From: Nocardioides allogilvus | GTDB taxonomy: Bacteria > Actinomycetota > Actinomycetes > Propionibacteriales > Nocardioidaceae | Direction: 5' to 3' | Assembly (NCBI RefSeq): GCF_003047285.1 | Contig: NZ_PZYX01000001.1 | Location: 372,001-436,000 of the forward strand | Length of the DNA: 64,000 nucleotides | In this document: piece after piece, positions 8,057 through 16,370 of the stretch | Numbering within the stretch: position 1 is the stretch's first letter | Layout: every line of letters starts with the position of its first letter | Program-made: the position numbers and the translations under genes | Notes under the pieces: generated by a model | Databases searched by the model: none | What the model was told of the DNA's origin: nothing | The model's input: only the letters and a program-made list of their open reading frames with translations

Positions 8057-8926
8057 ATGACCGACCCACCGCTACCTAGGAAACGGCGACGTATGCGACC
8101 GGCCGCGGCCGAGATCGAGCCAGACACACCGATCTGGTGTCCATGGTGCGAGGCCGAGCATCCGGCGTCGGCGTTCAACAAAGAGACGCGCAGGTACAGC
8201 GGCCTATCGGCGATCTGCCGTGCCGCGTGGGCGGAGAAGCGCCAACTCCCCGAGGAGCGCGAGCGCACGCGCCAACGCAACAAGCGTCGCTGGGCAGACC
8301 CTGAATATCGAGGGCGAAGCCTTTTGGCCTCCGTCGAGCGGCGGAAGACGAAAGGGCAGGAGGACCTCAGAAGAGCACGTGCTCGTCTCCAAGGCATCGT
8401 GGACGACTGGAAGAGTCAAGGATGTGTCGACTGCGGCTACGCCGATATTCGGGCGATCGACCCCGACCACCGCGAGGGCGAGGTCAAGGTCGGGCACGTG
8501 AGTCGACTGGTGACACTCTGCGCCTCCGCCGCTCGCATCCGCGAAGAGCTCGCGAAGTGCGACCCGCGGTGTGCGCGCTGCCATCGACGCGTGACGCATC
8601 AGCAGCGCTTCTCAAAGACTCGGCGCGCTGATCGGAATCCACCGTCGTGGCAGCGACGGATCGATATGCAAGACGAAAACGACGCCATCAAGCTTCGTCG
8701 AGGTTGCGCCGACTGTGGTTGGCGGAGCTGGGCACGAGGGCTCGACTGGGATCACGTGCGCGGACCGAAGGTGGCCACGATCGCAATCCTGATTGGCAAG
8801 ATCCGGCCATGGCCCGAAGTGCTGGTGGAGATGGAGAAGTGCGAGGTGGTCTGCGCGAACTGTCATCGCATCCGAACCTGCGAGCGTCGGCTGAGCGAAG
8901 CCGTGCCGAGCGATCCGAATCGCTGA
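8057..8926 (+). CDS. Protein with two tandem HNH-like zinc domains
   Basis: Probable DNA-binding or nuclease protein, 289 aa from the ATG at 8057 (an upstream ATG at 7997 is possible, but it abuts the terminator). Two similar ~55-residue modules each carry CxxC, a D-x-D-H motif and CxxCHR. Module 1 has C123/C126, DPDH (135-138) and C172/C175-H176-R177. Module 2 has C217/C220, DWDH (230-233) and C266/C269-H270-R271. The N-terminus has CPWC (28-31) and CRAA (54-57), which looks like a zinc finger that has lost its fourth Cys. A basic, probably helical linker (60-120) joins the parts. Codon use looks less GC-extreme than in nrdJ, judged by eye. It starts the putative defence block. Confidence 0.72.
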   Translation: MTDPPLPRKRRRMRPAAAEIEPDTPIWCPWCEAEHPASAFNKETRRYSGLSAICRAAWAEKRQLPEERERTRQRNKRRWADPEYRGRSLLASVERRKTKGQEDLRRARARLQGIVDDWKSQGCVDCGYADIRAIDPDHREGEVKVGHVSRLVTLCASAARIREELAKCDPRCARCHRRVTHQQRFSKTRRADRNPPSWQRRIDMQDENDAIKLRRGCADCGWRSWARGLDWDHVRGPKVATIAILIGKIRPWPEVLVEMEKCEVVCANCHRIRTCERRLSEAVPSDPNR

Positions 8927-8962
8927 CGAGCTGCGGCAGAGCTGCACTCGAGGCGGAGTGCC

Positions 8963-11900
8963 CTACTGCGCCACCGCGGAGGCGTGGTTGAAGAAGTCCG
9001 TTGGCATCGGGGTCTCGAGCTTCCACGTAATCGCGATTGGCCGATCTCCGCTGTGCGACACGTAGGTCGCCGGCCCAAGGAACAGATATGGCGACGTGCC
9101 GAAGTCGTCCCTCGGCTGCTGGCGGACGAACAGCAGCACAGTTGACGAGCCATCGAGGTAGCGCCGCCCCGTGGGTGAGTTCACTGACGTTGTCGACTGT
9201 GTCTCCCAGTGGAACAGGTCGCGTGAGATGGGGTAGTCGGCGTACATCGTCGTGGGTGAGTAGTCGGCCTCGGACTTCTTGAGCGTGATGAAGAAGGCGT
9301 CGACGTTGAGATGAGCCGAGTAGTACACGCCCTCCCGGAAACTGTTGGGCAGCCGCGGGAAGTCGAGGGCGGGGAGGATCTCCTCGCGCTGGTAGCGAGC
9401 GTGGACCTGGAGTGGGACATCGGCGAGAAGTCCGGGCAGCGCGAAGGGGACGTGTCGCGCGTCCTCAAAGCTCAGGTCGACAACGCTCGCGACTTCAGCT
9501 CGCGTTGCAGCTTCGCGGCGCAGTGCATCGAAGCCTTCGGAGACCGATGCGAAGCCGCCGCCGTCGTACCAGAACGAGTAGTAGAGCATCCGGGCGAGCC
9601 GCTGTTCCTCTGGCGACAGGTCGTCATAACGGTGGGCGTCGTCGGCCAATAGCGACCTATAGGCATCTGCCCGCTGCGGGTCGTCGACGTGCGTGAATGC
9701 GCGCACGCGACGAAGCATTTTTTCCTCGTGCTCGTCGCCGGGGAGCGTGTCGAGTCCCGCGTCCTGGCGAAGCTTGGTCCACGAGCGGCTGCCCTGCCGC
9801 AGGACGTCGCTGAGCTCGAGCCCTGACGTTTCCAGAAATGACCCAAGAGAATCGTCTTTCGTGGCGCGGAGTTGCCCGACGATCTTGCTCCACTTGCCTG
9901 CGAGCTGAGACTTGAGGTTCTCCAGCACGACCGCCTGCGTCTGCTTGTCCAACCGCACCTGACAGCCAGACGGTAAGAACGGGAAGTCCTCCGCGACCGC
10001 CTTCTCGAGGTGCTTCCCGTGGATGCCGGTAAGCACGGCGAACTTGCTCGAGAAGTTGAACTCCTTGCGGTGATAGCCGACGAAGTCGAGCACCGTCAGC
10101 ACCGCCTTGCGCTGCGTCCGGCGCAGTCCGCGGCCCAGTTGCTGCATGAAGATCGTCGCGCTTTCCGTGGGGCGCAGGAACAGCACCGTGTCGACGTCAG
10201 GAAGGTCGAGACCTTCGTTGAAGACGTCAACCGTGAACAGCACGTTGACCTCGGCCGAGCGCAGGAATCGCAACGCCTCCGACCGGTCTGAGCCAGGAGT
10301 TCCGCCCGTGACCGTGCGTGCAGGAATGCCTGCGTCATTGAAGACGCGGGTCATGTACTCCGCATGGGCGACGCTGACGCAGAAGCCCAGCGCGCGCATC
10401 TCTCCGACGTTGACAATCTTGTCGCGTACCTGACTCAGCACGATTCGAGCGCGAGCGTCGTTGCCTGTGTAGACGTCGGCCAGTTGACCCTCGTCGTACC
10501 GTCCACGACTCCACGCGATCTGTCGCAGGTCGGTGCCGTCGGCGACGCCGAAGTAGTGGAAGGGGCAGAGGAGATCCTGCCCAAGGGCGTCCCAGAGCCG
10601 GAGCTCTGCTGCCGTTCGACCCTCGAAGAACGACCGGACATCCGTGCCATCAGCGCGTTCAGGCGTTGCGGTCAGCCCGAGCAGTTCTCGTGGCTGAAGG
10701 TGTTCGAGGATCCGCTGGTAGGTCGCCGCCTGAGCGTGGTGGAACTCGTCGATGACGACTACCTCGTAGGCGTCTCGCGGGATCTTGGCAACTCCGTACG
10801 ACGTCAACGACTGAACACTGGCGAAGACGTGCTTCCACCGTTCCGGACGCTGCCCGCCGACGTACAACTCGCCGAAGTCGCCGTCCGCCAGCACCTCGCG
10901 ATACACCCGCATGGACTGCTCGAGGATCTCGCGACGGTGGGCAACGAACAGAAGACTGGGTGGTCGGCCACCGGCTTGGGCGACCTGGTGCCGGTAGTCG
11001 AGGGCTGCGATGACGGTCTTCCCGGTGCCTGTTGCCGCGACCACGAGATTGCGGTGCCGGTCGTGGAGGACTCGCTCAACCTCAAGCGCGTCGAGCATCT
11101 CCTGTTGGTAGGGGTAGGCCCGGACTTCGAGTCCGACGGTGCTCATGGTGACGCGATCGGAACCCTTGCCTCCCTTCGCTTCCAGGAGGGCATCGTCGAG
11201 GCGGTCCCCGTCGCGGTCGGGGTCGTAGCTCTCGAACTCGGGGCTGTTCCAGTAGGCATCGAAGGTGGCTCGGAACTTGTCCATCAAGCTCGGCGTCGCT
11301 GCTGTGCTGAGTCGGACGTTCCATTCGACGCCTTCGAGCATCGCGGAGGTCGTGAGGTTCGACGATCCGACGTAGGCGGTGTCGAAACCCGTGTTCCTCC
11401 CGAAGAGCCAGGCCTTCGCATGGAGGCGAGTTCGCTTCGCGTCGTACTGCACCTTGACCTCGGCGCCGAAGTCGCGGACCAGACGGTCGAGCGCTTCGCG
11501 TTGAGTGCCGCCGATGTACGTCGTGGTGACGACTCGAATCGGAATGCCCGCGTCACGCGCAGTCGCGAGCTCGCCTTCGATGAGGCGCAGCCCGTGCCAC
11601 ATGACGAACGCACAGAGCAGGTCGATCGAGTCGGCGGAGTCGATCTCCGCGCGTAGTTCCGAAGCCAGGCTTGGTTCGCCGTGCGCGTTCGTCAAAAGCG
11701 CTGCGTCGTTGAGCGGTGTCTTGGGGCGGTGTCGGAGCCGCGGCGTACGACCGGGGCCGTCGGGGAGTCGCAACGCCCGCAGCTCTCGCACCGGGTCACT
11801 CATGGGATCCGGGACGGCTTCGATTGCGCCGAGCACGGCATTGGCTGCCGCCAGCCGGGCGACGGGATCTTTGATGGAGGCCAACCGCGAATGCAGGGCC

Positions 11901-12037
11901 TTGGCGATGTGCCGCGTGAGCACGTGGGACTGGTCCGCGTCGTCGACCTTGCCGAGCTCGGGTTCAAAGCCCTGGAGCGAATCCAGGGATAGCTCGAGCC
12001 CGGCCGTGACCACGTGTTCGTACAAGCCCTCGCGCAC
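8963..12037 (-). CDS. PLD (HKD) nuclease - SF2 helicase - DUF3427 protein
   Basis: Large putative DNA-processing or defence protein, 1024 aa from the GTG at 12037. That start is preferred because family members begin like 'REGLYEHVVT' and a GCAAGG lies upstream. The longer frame to 12187 would start on the same CATG as the divergent gene. Domains: PLD nuclease (about 125-265) with H206-x-K208 and 'AYVGSSNLT'; SF2 helicase (about 305-660) with ATGTGKT (335-341), DEFHH (430-434), LTATP (455-459) and QQLGRGLRR (632-640); C-terminal DUF3427 (about 690-1024) with 'FHWETQS' and 'VLLFVRQQP'. One HKD motif per chain suggests the nuclease works as a dimer. Such fusions are common in accessory loci. 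Confidence 0.88.
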   Translation of the reverse strand: MREGLYEHVVTAGLELSLDSLQGFEPELGKVDDADQSHVLTRHIAKALHSRLASIKDPVARLAAANAVLGAIEAVPDPMSDPVRELRALRLPDGPGRTPRLRHRPKTPLNDAALLTNAHGEPSLASELRAEIDSADSIDLLCAFVMWHGLRLIEGELATARDAGIPIRVVTTTYIGGTQREALDRLVRDFGAEVKVQYDAKRTRLHAKAWLFGRNTGFDTAYVGSSNLTTSAMLEGVEWNVRLSTAATPSLMDKFRATFDAYWNSPEFESYDPDRDGDRLDDALLEAKGGKGSDRVTMSTVGLEVRAYPYQQEMLDALEVERVLHDRHRNLVVAATGTGKTVIAALDYRHQVAQAGGRPPSLLFVAHRREILEQSMRVYREVLADGDFGELYVGGQRPERWKHVFASVQSLTSYGVAKIPRDAYEVVVIDEFHHAQAATYQRILEHLQPRELLGLTATPERADGTDVRSFFEGRTAAELRLWDALGQDLLCPFHYFGVADGTDLRQIAWSRGRYDEGQLADVYTGNDARARIVLSQVRDKIVNVGEMRALGFCVSVAHAEYMTRVFNDAGIPARTVTGGTPGSDRSEALRFLRSAEVNVLFTVDVFNEGLDLPDVDTVLFLRPTESATIFMQQLGRGLRRTQRKAVLTVLDFVGYHRKEFNFSSKFAVLTGIHGKHLEKAVAEDFPFLPSGCQVRLDKQTQAVVLENLKSQLAGKWSKIVGQLRATKDDSLGSFLETSGLELSDVLRQGSRSWTKLRQDAGLDTLPGDEHEEKMLRRVRAFTHVDDPQRADAYRSLLADDAHRYDDLSPEEQRLARMLYYSFWYDGGGFASVSEGFDALRREAATRAEVASVVDLSFEDARHVPFALPGLLADVPLQVHARYQREEILPALDFPRLPNSFREGVYYSAHLNVDAFFITLKKSEADYSPTTMYADYPISRDLFHWETQSTTSVNSPTGRRYLDGSSTVLLFVRQQPRDDFGTSPYLFLGPATYVSHSGDRPIAITWKLETPMPTDFFNHASAVAQ

Positions 12038-12185
12038 GCTGCGTACCTTGCCAGCTTGAGCTCGGACATTCCCTCGAACCGACGAATCGGAAGGTAGACG
12101 TTGCCCGTCGCGCTTTTTCGATTCCTCGTCGAGTTGAACGTGAGCTGTGTTTGGATCTGCGCGGATAGCAAAACGGGAGAGTGGC

Positions 12186-13016
12186 ATGGCCGGGGAATCA
12201 GCGCGTGAGCAAGCGAGCCGCCAGCGGGCGAAGGCTGCCCGACTGATCGAATCAGCCGATCGTTGGGAACGCGGCGCAAACGGGGAAGTCGCTGTCGCCT
12301 CCGCTCTAGCCGAACTCGAGGCCAGCGGCTGGACGGTGCTTCACGACCTCGCCTGGCCGGGTAGGAAGTACGCGAACATCGATCACGTCGCAATCGGCAA
12401 TGGACGTGCGTTCGTCATCGACGCCAAGAACTGGAGTGGCGATGTCGCAACGCGTGGAGGGATCCTGCGGCAGAACGGGCGCAGTCGGGCCAAGGAGGTT
12501 GCAGCTGTCGCGGAAGCGGCAAGCGCTGTCGCTGGCCTCATCCCCGAATCTTCTGAAGCCGCCGTGAGGCCCGTGCTCTGCCTCGTTCGCGATGACTGGT
12601 TCGCCGAGCGTTTCGGAGAGGTCCTGGTCTGCTCCAGCCAGAACCTCGTGGCGCAGCTCCGCGCTCAGCCGGCTTGCCGCGAACCTGTGTCGGCCGGTGA
12701 CCTCGCTCAACTGAAAGACGCCCTCGTGGCTCACAGGACAGTCGAGCGTCAGGTTCGCCCTCGCACCACCTCGCCGGTGCGCATGAGCCGCAGGAAGAGT
12801 GGCAAGAAGCCAAGCGCGGGCGCAATGGTCGCTGCCGTCGCGACGATTGCGCTGGTCCTGTCCCAGCCGACGTGGTTCACCTCAGCGATGCAGCGAGCGT
12901 CGGAGGAAATCGTGGCCCTGCTCGCGCCGTCGACCGCCCATCCAATCCCGGTCGAGAAGTCGCCAGCCAAAACCCCACGGCCACGGAAACAAGAGAAGGT
13001 AAAAAACGGCGGCTGA
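12186..13016 (+). CDS. NERD-domain protein with C-terminal membrane helix
   Basis: Probable nuclease-related protein, 276 aa. The ATG at 12186 follows GGGAGAG. The NERD domain (about 28-150) shows 'RGANGE' (29-34), 'ANIDHVAIG' with D66-H67 and 'VIDAKNW' with D79 and K81, the restriction-enzyme-like acidic/Lys motif. A basic linker ('RMSRRKSGKKPS') precedes one hydrophobic helix (about 217-236) and a Lys/Pro-rich tail. It is divergent from the PLD-helicase gene, with 148 bp between the chosen starts. It may cleave DNA near the membrane, but activity is unproven for most NERD proteins. Confidence 0.82.
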   Translation: MAGESAREQASRQRAKAARLIESADRWERGANGEVAVASALAELEASGWTVLHDLAWPGRKYANIDHVAIGNGRAFVIDAKNWSGDVATRGGILRQNGRSRAKEVAAVAEAASAVAGLIPESSEAAVRPVLCLVRDDWFAERFGEVLVCSSQNLVAQLRAQPACREPVSAGDLAQLKDALVAHRTVERQVRPRTTSPVRMSRRKSGKKPSAGAMVAAVATIALVLSQPTWFTSAMQRASEEIVALLAPSTAHPIPVEKSPAKTPRPRKQEKVKNGG

Positions 13017-13115
13017 GCCCGCCAAGACTGCGATTCCTCTGACACGGCCCTGGTTCCCGACGCAGACTCGAGTCGCCGTCAGATAGACGGCCCATCAGCC
13101 GTCCTGGGGGACCAC

Positions 13116-13394
13116 ATGAAGAAGAAGCTTGCCGCCGCTGCAGCCCTGTCGCTGCCCTGCCTCGCGTTCACGGCGGTGGCCGCAGACGCCGCCGCCGTAC
13201 CCGCCAAGTGGGCGAACTGCACGACGGTCAACAAGCGTCTTCCGCACGGTGTCGGTCTTGCCAAGGCTCGCGACAAGACATCCGGCACGCCGGTGACGAC
13301 CTTCCGTCGCGACTCGGCGCTGTACCGAGCGGCCGATGCCGCCAACGGTGGCCTCGACCGCGACAACGACGGCATCGCCTGCGAGAAGGCGTAG
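13116..13394 (+). CDS. Secreted excalibur calcium-binding domain protein
   Basis: Small exported protein, 92 aa, with a signal peptide (1-24, 'KKKLAAAAALSLPCLAFTAVA') and a C-terminal excalibur motif ending 'DRDNDGIACEKA', a DxDxDG calcium loop followed by Cys. The conserved Cys pair (NC near residue 35 and AC near 89) probably forms a disulfide. The domain is found on surface proteins and next to thermonucleases; its role is unknown. A 99-bp gap separates it from the NERD gene and shows no strong terminator. Confidence 0.88.
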   Translation: MKKKLAAAAALSLPCLAFTAVAADAAAVPAKWANCTTVNKRLPHGVGLAKARDKTSGTPVTTFRRDSALYRAADAANGGLDRDNDGIACEKA

Positions 13395-13420
13395 CCGGCC
13401 GGCCGATTTGTTGGGCGGGC

Positions 13421-14872
13421 TCAGACCCCGATCTCGTGCCACGGCCCCCAGATGGCGAAGGTGCGCCCGCGACTGGCCTGGATGTTCACGAACAGCGTCC
13501 GCCCGCCCTGGCTGAAGGTCGACCCGGCGAACTCGTCGTTGGTCGGGTTCAGGGCGATGTCGAAGAGGTTGCCCTCCTTGGACAGGCCGCGGATGTAGTT
13601 GTTGTCGGTGTTGTCCTCGCAGACGACGAGCGTGCCGCGGGGCGAAGTGGTGATGTTGTCCGGCAGGTCGAGCACCATCCGGCCGGAGGACTGGAAGGCG
13701 CAACGGAGGGTCCCGCTGCCGGTTTCGTAGGCCCACACCTGTCCGAAGCCGCGGCCGTAGCCGGCGGGGTTCTCGTTGCCGGTCTCGGCCTCACCACCGC
13801 CCTGCGTCGAGGTGAAGTAGACGACCCCGGCACGTGACACCTGTCCCTCGAGCCGGGAGAAGTAGGCCGCACCCTGGGCCCAGCCCTGCCGTGCGACGTG
13901 GGTGATCGCCTCGTTGTTGCTGGTCGGCGCGGTCTCGCCAGGCGTGTAGGGGAAGTCGGGGGCCGGGTCGGCGATCGGCACCCATTCGGTCTCGTACGTC
14001 GCACCCTGCACCTGCGCCGCTTCGAGATGCGCGTTGTCGATCCCGACGATCTTGAGCATCTCCAACGTCCCGCCGTCCTCGAGCCGGCCGACGAGCATCG
14101 GGTCGGTCGGGGGCTTGTAGCGGTAGAAGCCGGAGGCGAAGCCGAAGTCGTCCTCGGTGAGGTAGAGGTAGCCGCTCTCCGGGTCGTAGGACACCGCCTC
14201 GTGCGCGAAGCGCCCGGCCGATCGGATCGGCTGGCGCGACGACTGCCCCTCGCCCGGGAACGCGCTGGCCGGCACCTCGAAGACGAAGCCATGTGGCTTG
14301 GTGAGCGACACGTTGGAGGTGCCGGTGAAGTCGGGGCCGACGTCCGGGCCGTTGATCGTCTCCTCGCAGGTGACCCAGGAGCCCCAGGGCATCTCGCCGC
14401 CCGAGCAGTTCATCATCGTGCCGTTGAGGCTGGTGAAGGACCGGATCACCTCGCCCCGGCGCGTCACCTGGATCGTCGTGGTGCCGCCACCCGCGCGCGA
14501 GTCATACGGATTGCCGGGGCCGAACGCCGCCGGTACCGGGTTGTTGACCTCGTGGTTGCGCACCAGCAGCACCGTGCCGTCGGGGCCGGGGAAGGCGCCC
14601 ATCCCGTCGTGCCGACCGGGCAGGGTCGTGCCGTCGGTCAGCACCACCGGAGTCGTGGTGTCGTGGAACGAGCGGTAGCGGAAGCCCTCCGGCACGTGCA
14701 GGCGCACGACACCGTCGCGCTCGTCGGGGACAGGGAAGAGAGCGACCGCCTGAGGTGTGGTCTTGGCCGAGGCCGGGCCGGCGGCCACCAGGCCTGCGAA
14801 GGGACCGGCCAGCGAGGCGGCAGCGGCGGTCTTGAGGATGGTGCGGCGTTCGAGCGACTGGTCTGTCGACAT
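13421..14872 (-). CDS. PhoX-family (DUF839) Tat-exported phosphatase-like protein
   Basis: Predicted exported alkaline phosphatase of the PhoX type, or a relative of unknown substrate; 483 aa. The ATG at 14872 has CGGAGG upstream. A Tat signal ('RRTILKTAAAASLAGPFAG') is followed by the DUF839 beta-propeller: 'HDGMGAFPGPDGTVLLVRNHE', 'TMMNCSGGEMPWGSWVTCEE' and 'LVVCEDNTDNNYIRG'. True PhoX binds an iron-calcium cluster through conserved Cys and Glu, and the GGEMPWGSWVTCEE segment retains these. I see no Pho box upstream. Confidence 0.86.
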   Translation of the reverse strand: MSTDQSLERRTILKTAAAASLAGPFAGLVAAGPASAKTTPQAVALFPVPDERDGVVRLHVPEGFRYRSFHDTTTPVVLTDGTTLPGRHDGMGAFPGPDGTVLLVRNHEVNNPVPAAFGPGNPYDSRAGGGTTTIQVTRRGEVIRSFTSLNGTMMNCSGGEMPWGSWVTCEETINGPDVGPDFTGTSNVSLTKPHGFVFEVPASAFPGEGQSSRQPIRSAGRFAHEAVSYDPESGYLYLTEDDFGFASGFYRYKPPTDPMLVGRLEDGGTLEMLKIVGIDNAHLEAAQVQGATYETEWVPIADPAPDFPYTPGETAPTSNNEAITHVARQGWAQGAAYFSRLEGQVSRAGVVYFTSTQGGGEAETGNENPAGYGRGFGQVWAYETGSGTLRCAFQSSGRMVLDLPDNITTSPRGTLVVCEDNTDNNYIRGLSKEGNLFDIALNPTNDEFAGSTFSQGGRTLFVNIQASRGRTFAIWGPWHEIGV

Positions 14873-14961
14873 GGCTGTGAGGTCCTCCGAGGTCAAGGTG
14901 CTGATCTCGGGACACTAGGCCTGCGATGGGCGGGTGTAAACGGTCCTGGGCCCAGTCGCCT

Positions 14962-14970
14962 TTGTCCACA
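14962..14970 (+). promoter_or_regulatory. Perfect actinobacterial DnaA box (TTGTCCACA)
   Basis: TTGTCCACA lies in the 149-bp gap between the divergent PhoX-like and hypothetical genes. A single box could tie local expression to DnaA or be chance. Confidence 0.35.
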
Positions 14971-15021
14971 GATCGCCCGAGGGGTCTGGTGCCGGCGACG
15001 CGTTCCGGTTGGACTGAGGCC

Positions 15022-16317
15022 ATGCCCACATCACGCCACCGCCGCAAGGGACGCACCCGCCGTACGACACCGTCGCGACCCGTCGAGAAGGTCGACCGGC
15101 GAGACCCGTTCCTGGTCAACGCGCCATGGCTCAGACGGATGCTCGAGGTCGACTCGGTCGAGGCCCGCGGCGATGCCGTCGAGGCGCTGCGTCTGATCGA
15201 GGAGATGCCGAACGGCCCGGACGGTCGTCCGTGGTGGCGGCCCTCACGGATCCGCAGGCTCAGGCAGATCGTCGACCTCGAGGACGCGGCGCCGGCGTGG
15301 GTCTGGGCGAGGTGGGTGGTGGCCCAGGCCGCCCAGGCAACGCCGGGAAACCCGAACCGTGCCCTGGAGGTGGCGGTCGCAACCCGCGGCGGCCGCAGCA
15401 CGTTGTGGGGCGTCGACGACACCGATGCGCAGTCGAAGGTCATGGACCACGACTGGGTCTACCGGCAGCTCGTCCTGCATGAGTACGGCGGCCTCGCGGA
15501 GTTCATCAGGACCCGGGCCGGCAAGGTGTTGCTCGGACGCGCGGCGGGCGTCGAACGCTGGGTCTCCGCGCCGATGGGTGGCTTCGAGCTCTTCATGGAA
15601 GAGGCGGACCGGATCCTGTGGTTCGACCTGTCAACGAGGGCGGTGGTCGAGACGATCAACTTGGGGGCGGCGGCGATGCTGGCCGACGGCGAGTGCGTGA
15701 TCGGGCGACTCGTCGAGTCGGACGGGGTCGCTCTCTTCGAGAGCGCGCCCCTGTGCGTGCCTCCCGACCGGCTGGGTGGGTGGATGCCGTCGCCGACGGC
15801 TGCCGCGGACGCCCTGGGCGCGGTCATGTCCCAGCTCGTGGCGCGGCTCCACGAGTTCGACCTCCTGTTCGACCTGCCGCAACGAGTACGTCGACAGCTG
15901 GTCCAGCCTGCCGACCCTGACCTGAGCTCCGACCAGGTCGGCACCGGTGGCAACGGTCAGGAGTACGACGCCGCGCTCGTCCTCGCTGCGCTGGCCGGCG
16001 AGATCGACGTGGAGGGCGACGGTGACAGCGACTGCACCTGCGAGCGGTGCAACGAGGGGTCGCGGCCACTGGCGCCGTTGGTGGCCGCCGCCGTTCTCGA
16101 GCCCGGCACCGTCGAGGCGCTGACTCCACTGCTCGTCGCTTCCGATTCGCGGGCGGTCATGCACCTGGCCCGGGTCCTCGCCGCACCTGCCGACGAGGTG
16201 TGTCTCGGTTGGCACACCAGCTGGCCGATGCGGCGTGAGGTTGCTTGGCCGACACCGGAGCCCACAGGTCCCCTTCTCGTGTGGGAGCGGGCCTCAGGGG
16301 CGGCCGTGAGCGCATGA
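15022..16317 (+). CDS. Conserved hypothetical protein (431 aa)
   Basis: I do not recognise the family. From the ATG at 15022 the protein has a very basic N-terminus ('SRHRRKGRTRRTTPSRP') and then an acidic, globular body with no signal peptide or membrane helix. It is rich in Trp ('AWVWARWVV', 'WSRP'-free but 'DHDWVYRQL'). A short Cys motif 'DCTCERCNEG' lies near residue 340 and could bind a metal. It may be a cytoplasmic, nucleic-acid-associated protein. It is followed by the SOS-boxed HNH gene 53 bp downstream, which probably has its own promoter. Confidence 0.6.
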   Translation: MPTSRHRRKGRTRRTTPSRPVEKVDRRDPFLVNAPWLRRMLEVDSVEARGDAVEALRLIEEMPNGPDGRPWWRPSRIRRLRQIVDLEDAAPAWVWARWVVAQAAQATPGNPNRALEVAVATRGGRSTLWGVDDTDAQSKVMDHDWVYRQLVLHEYGGLAEFIRTRAGKVLLGRAAGVERWVSAPMGGFELFMEEADRILWFDLSTRAVVETINLGAAAMLADGECVIGRLVESDGVALFESAPLCVPPDRLGGWMPSPTAAADALGAVMSQLVARLHEFDLLFDLPQRVRRQLVQPADPDLSSDQVGTGGNGQEYDAALVLAALAGEIDVEGDGDSDCTCERCNEGSRPLAPLVAAAVLEPGTVEALTPLLVASDSRAVMHLARVLAAPADEVCLGWHTSWPMRREVAWPTPEPTGPLLVWERASGAAVSA

Positions 16318-16336
16318 ATGGAATGTCGGCCACCCA

Positions 16337-16365
16337 TTGACTCGAACAGATGTTCGAGAGAGAAT
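16337..16365 (+). promoter_or_regulatory. LexA-controlled promoter: SOS box between -35 and -10
   Basis: A perfect SOS box, TCGAACAGATGTTCGA (16342-16357), lies in the 17-bp spacer of TTGACT (16337-16342) and GAGAAT (16360-16365). Transcription would start at about 16371, the ATG itself, giving a leaderless mRNA. Confidence 0.85.
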
Positions 16366-16370
16366 GGGTC

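Noticed and set aside
12060..12130. Possible SOS box between the helicase and NERD genes
   Set aside because: Only one half site (TCGAAC) followed by CGACGAATCG; the second half does not match.
7937..13400. Direct repeats or an integrase that would define the 8-13 kb block as a mobile island
   Set aside because: None found; the accessory nature is inferred only from content and context.
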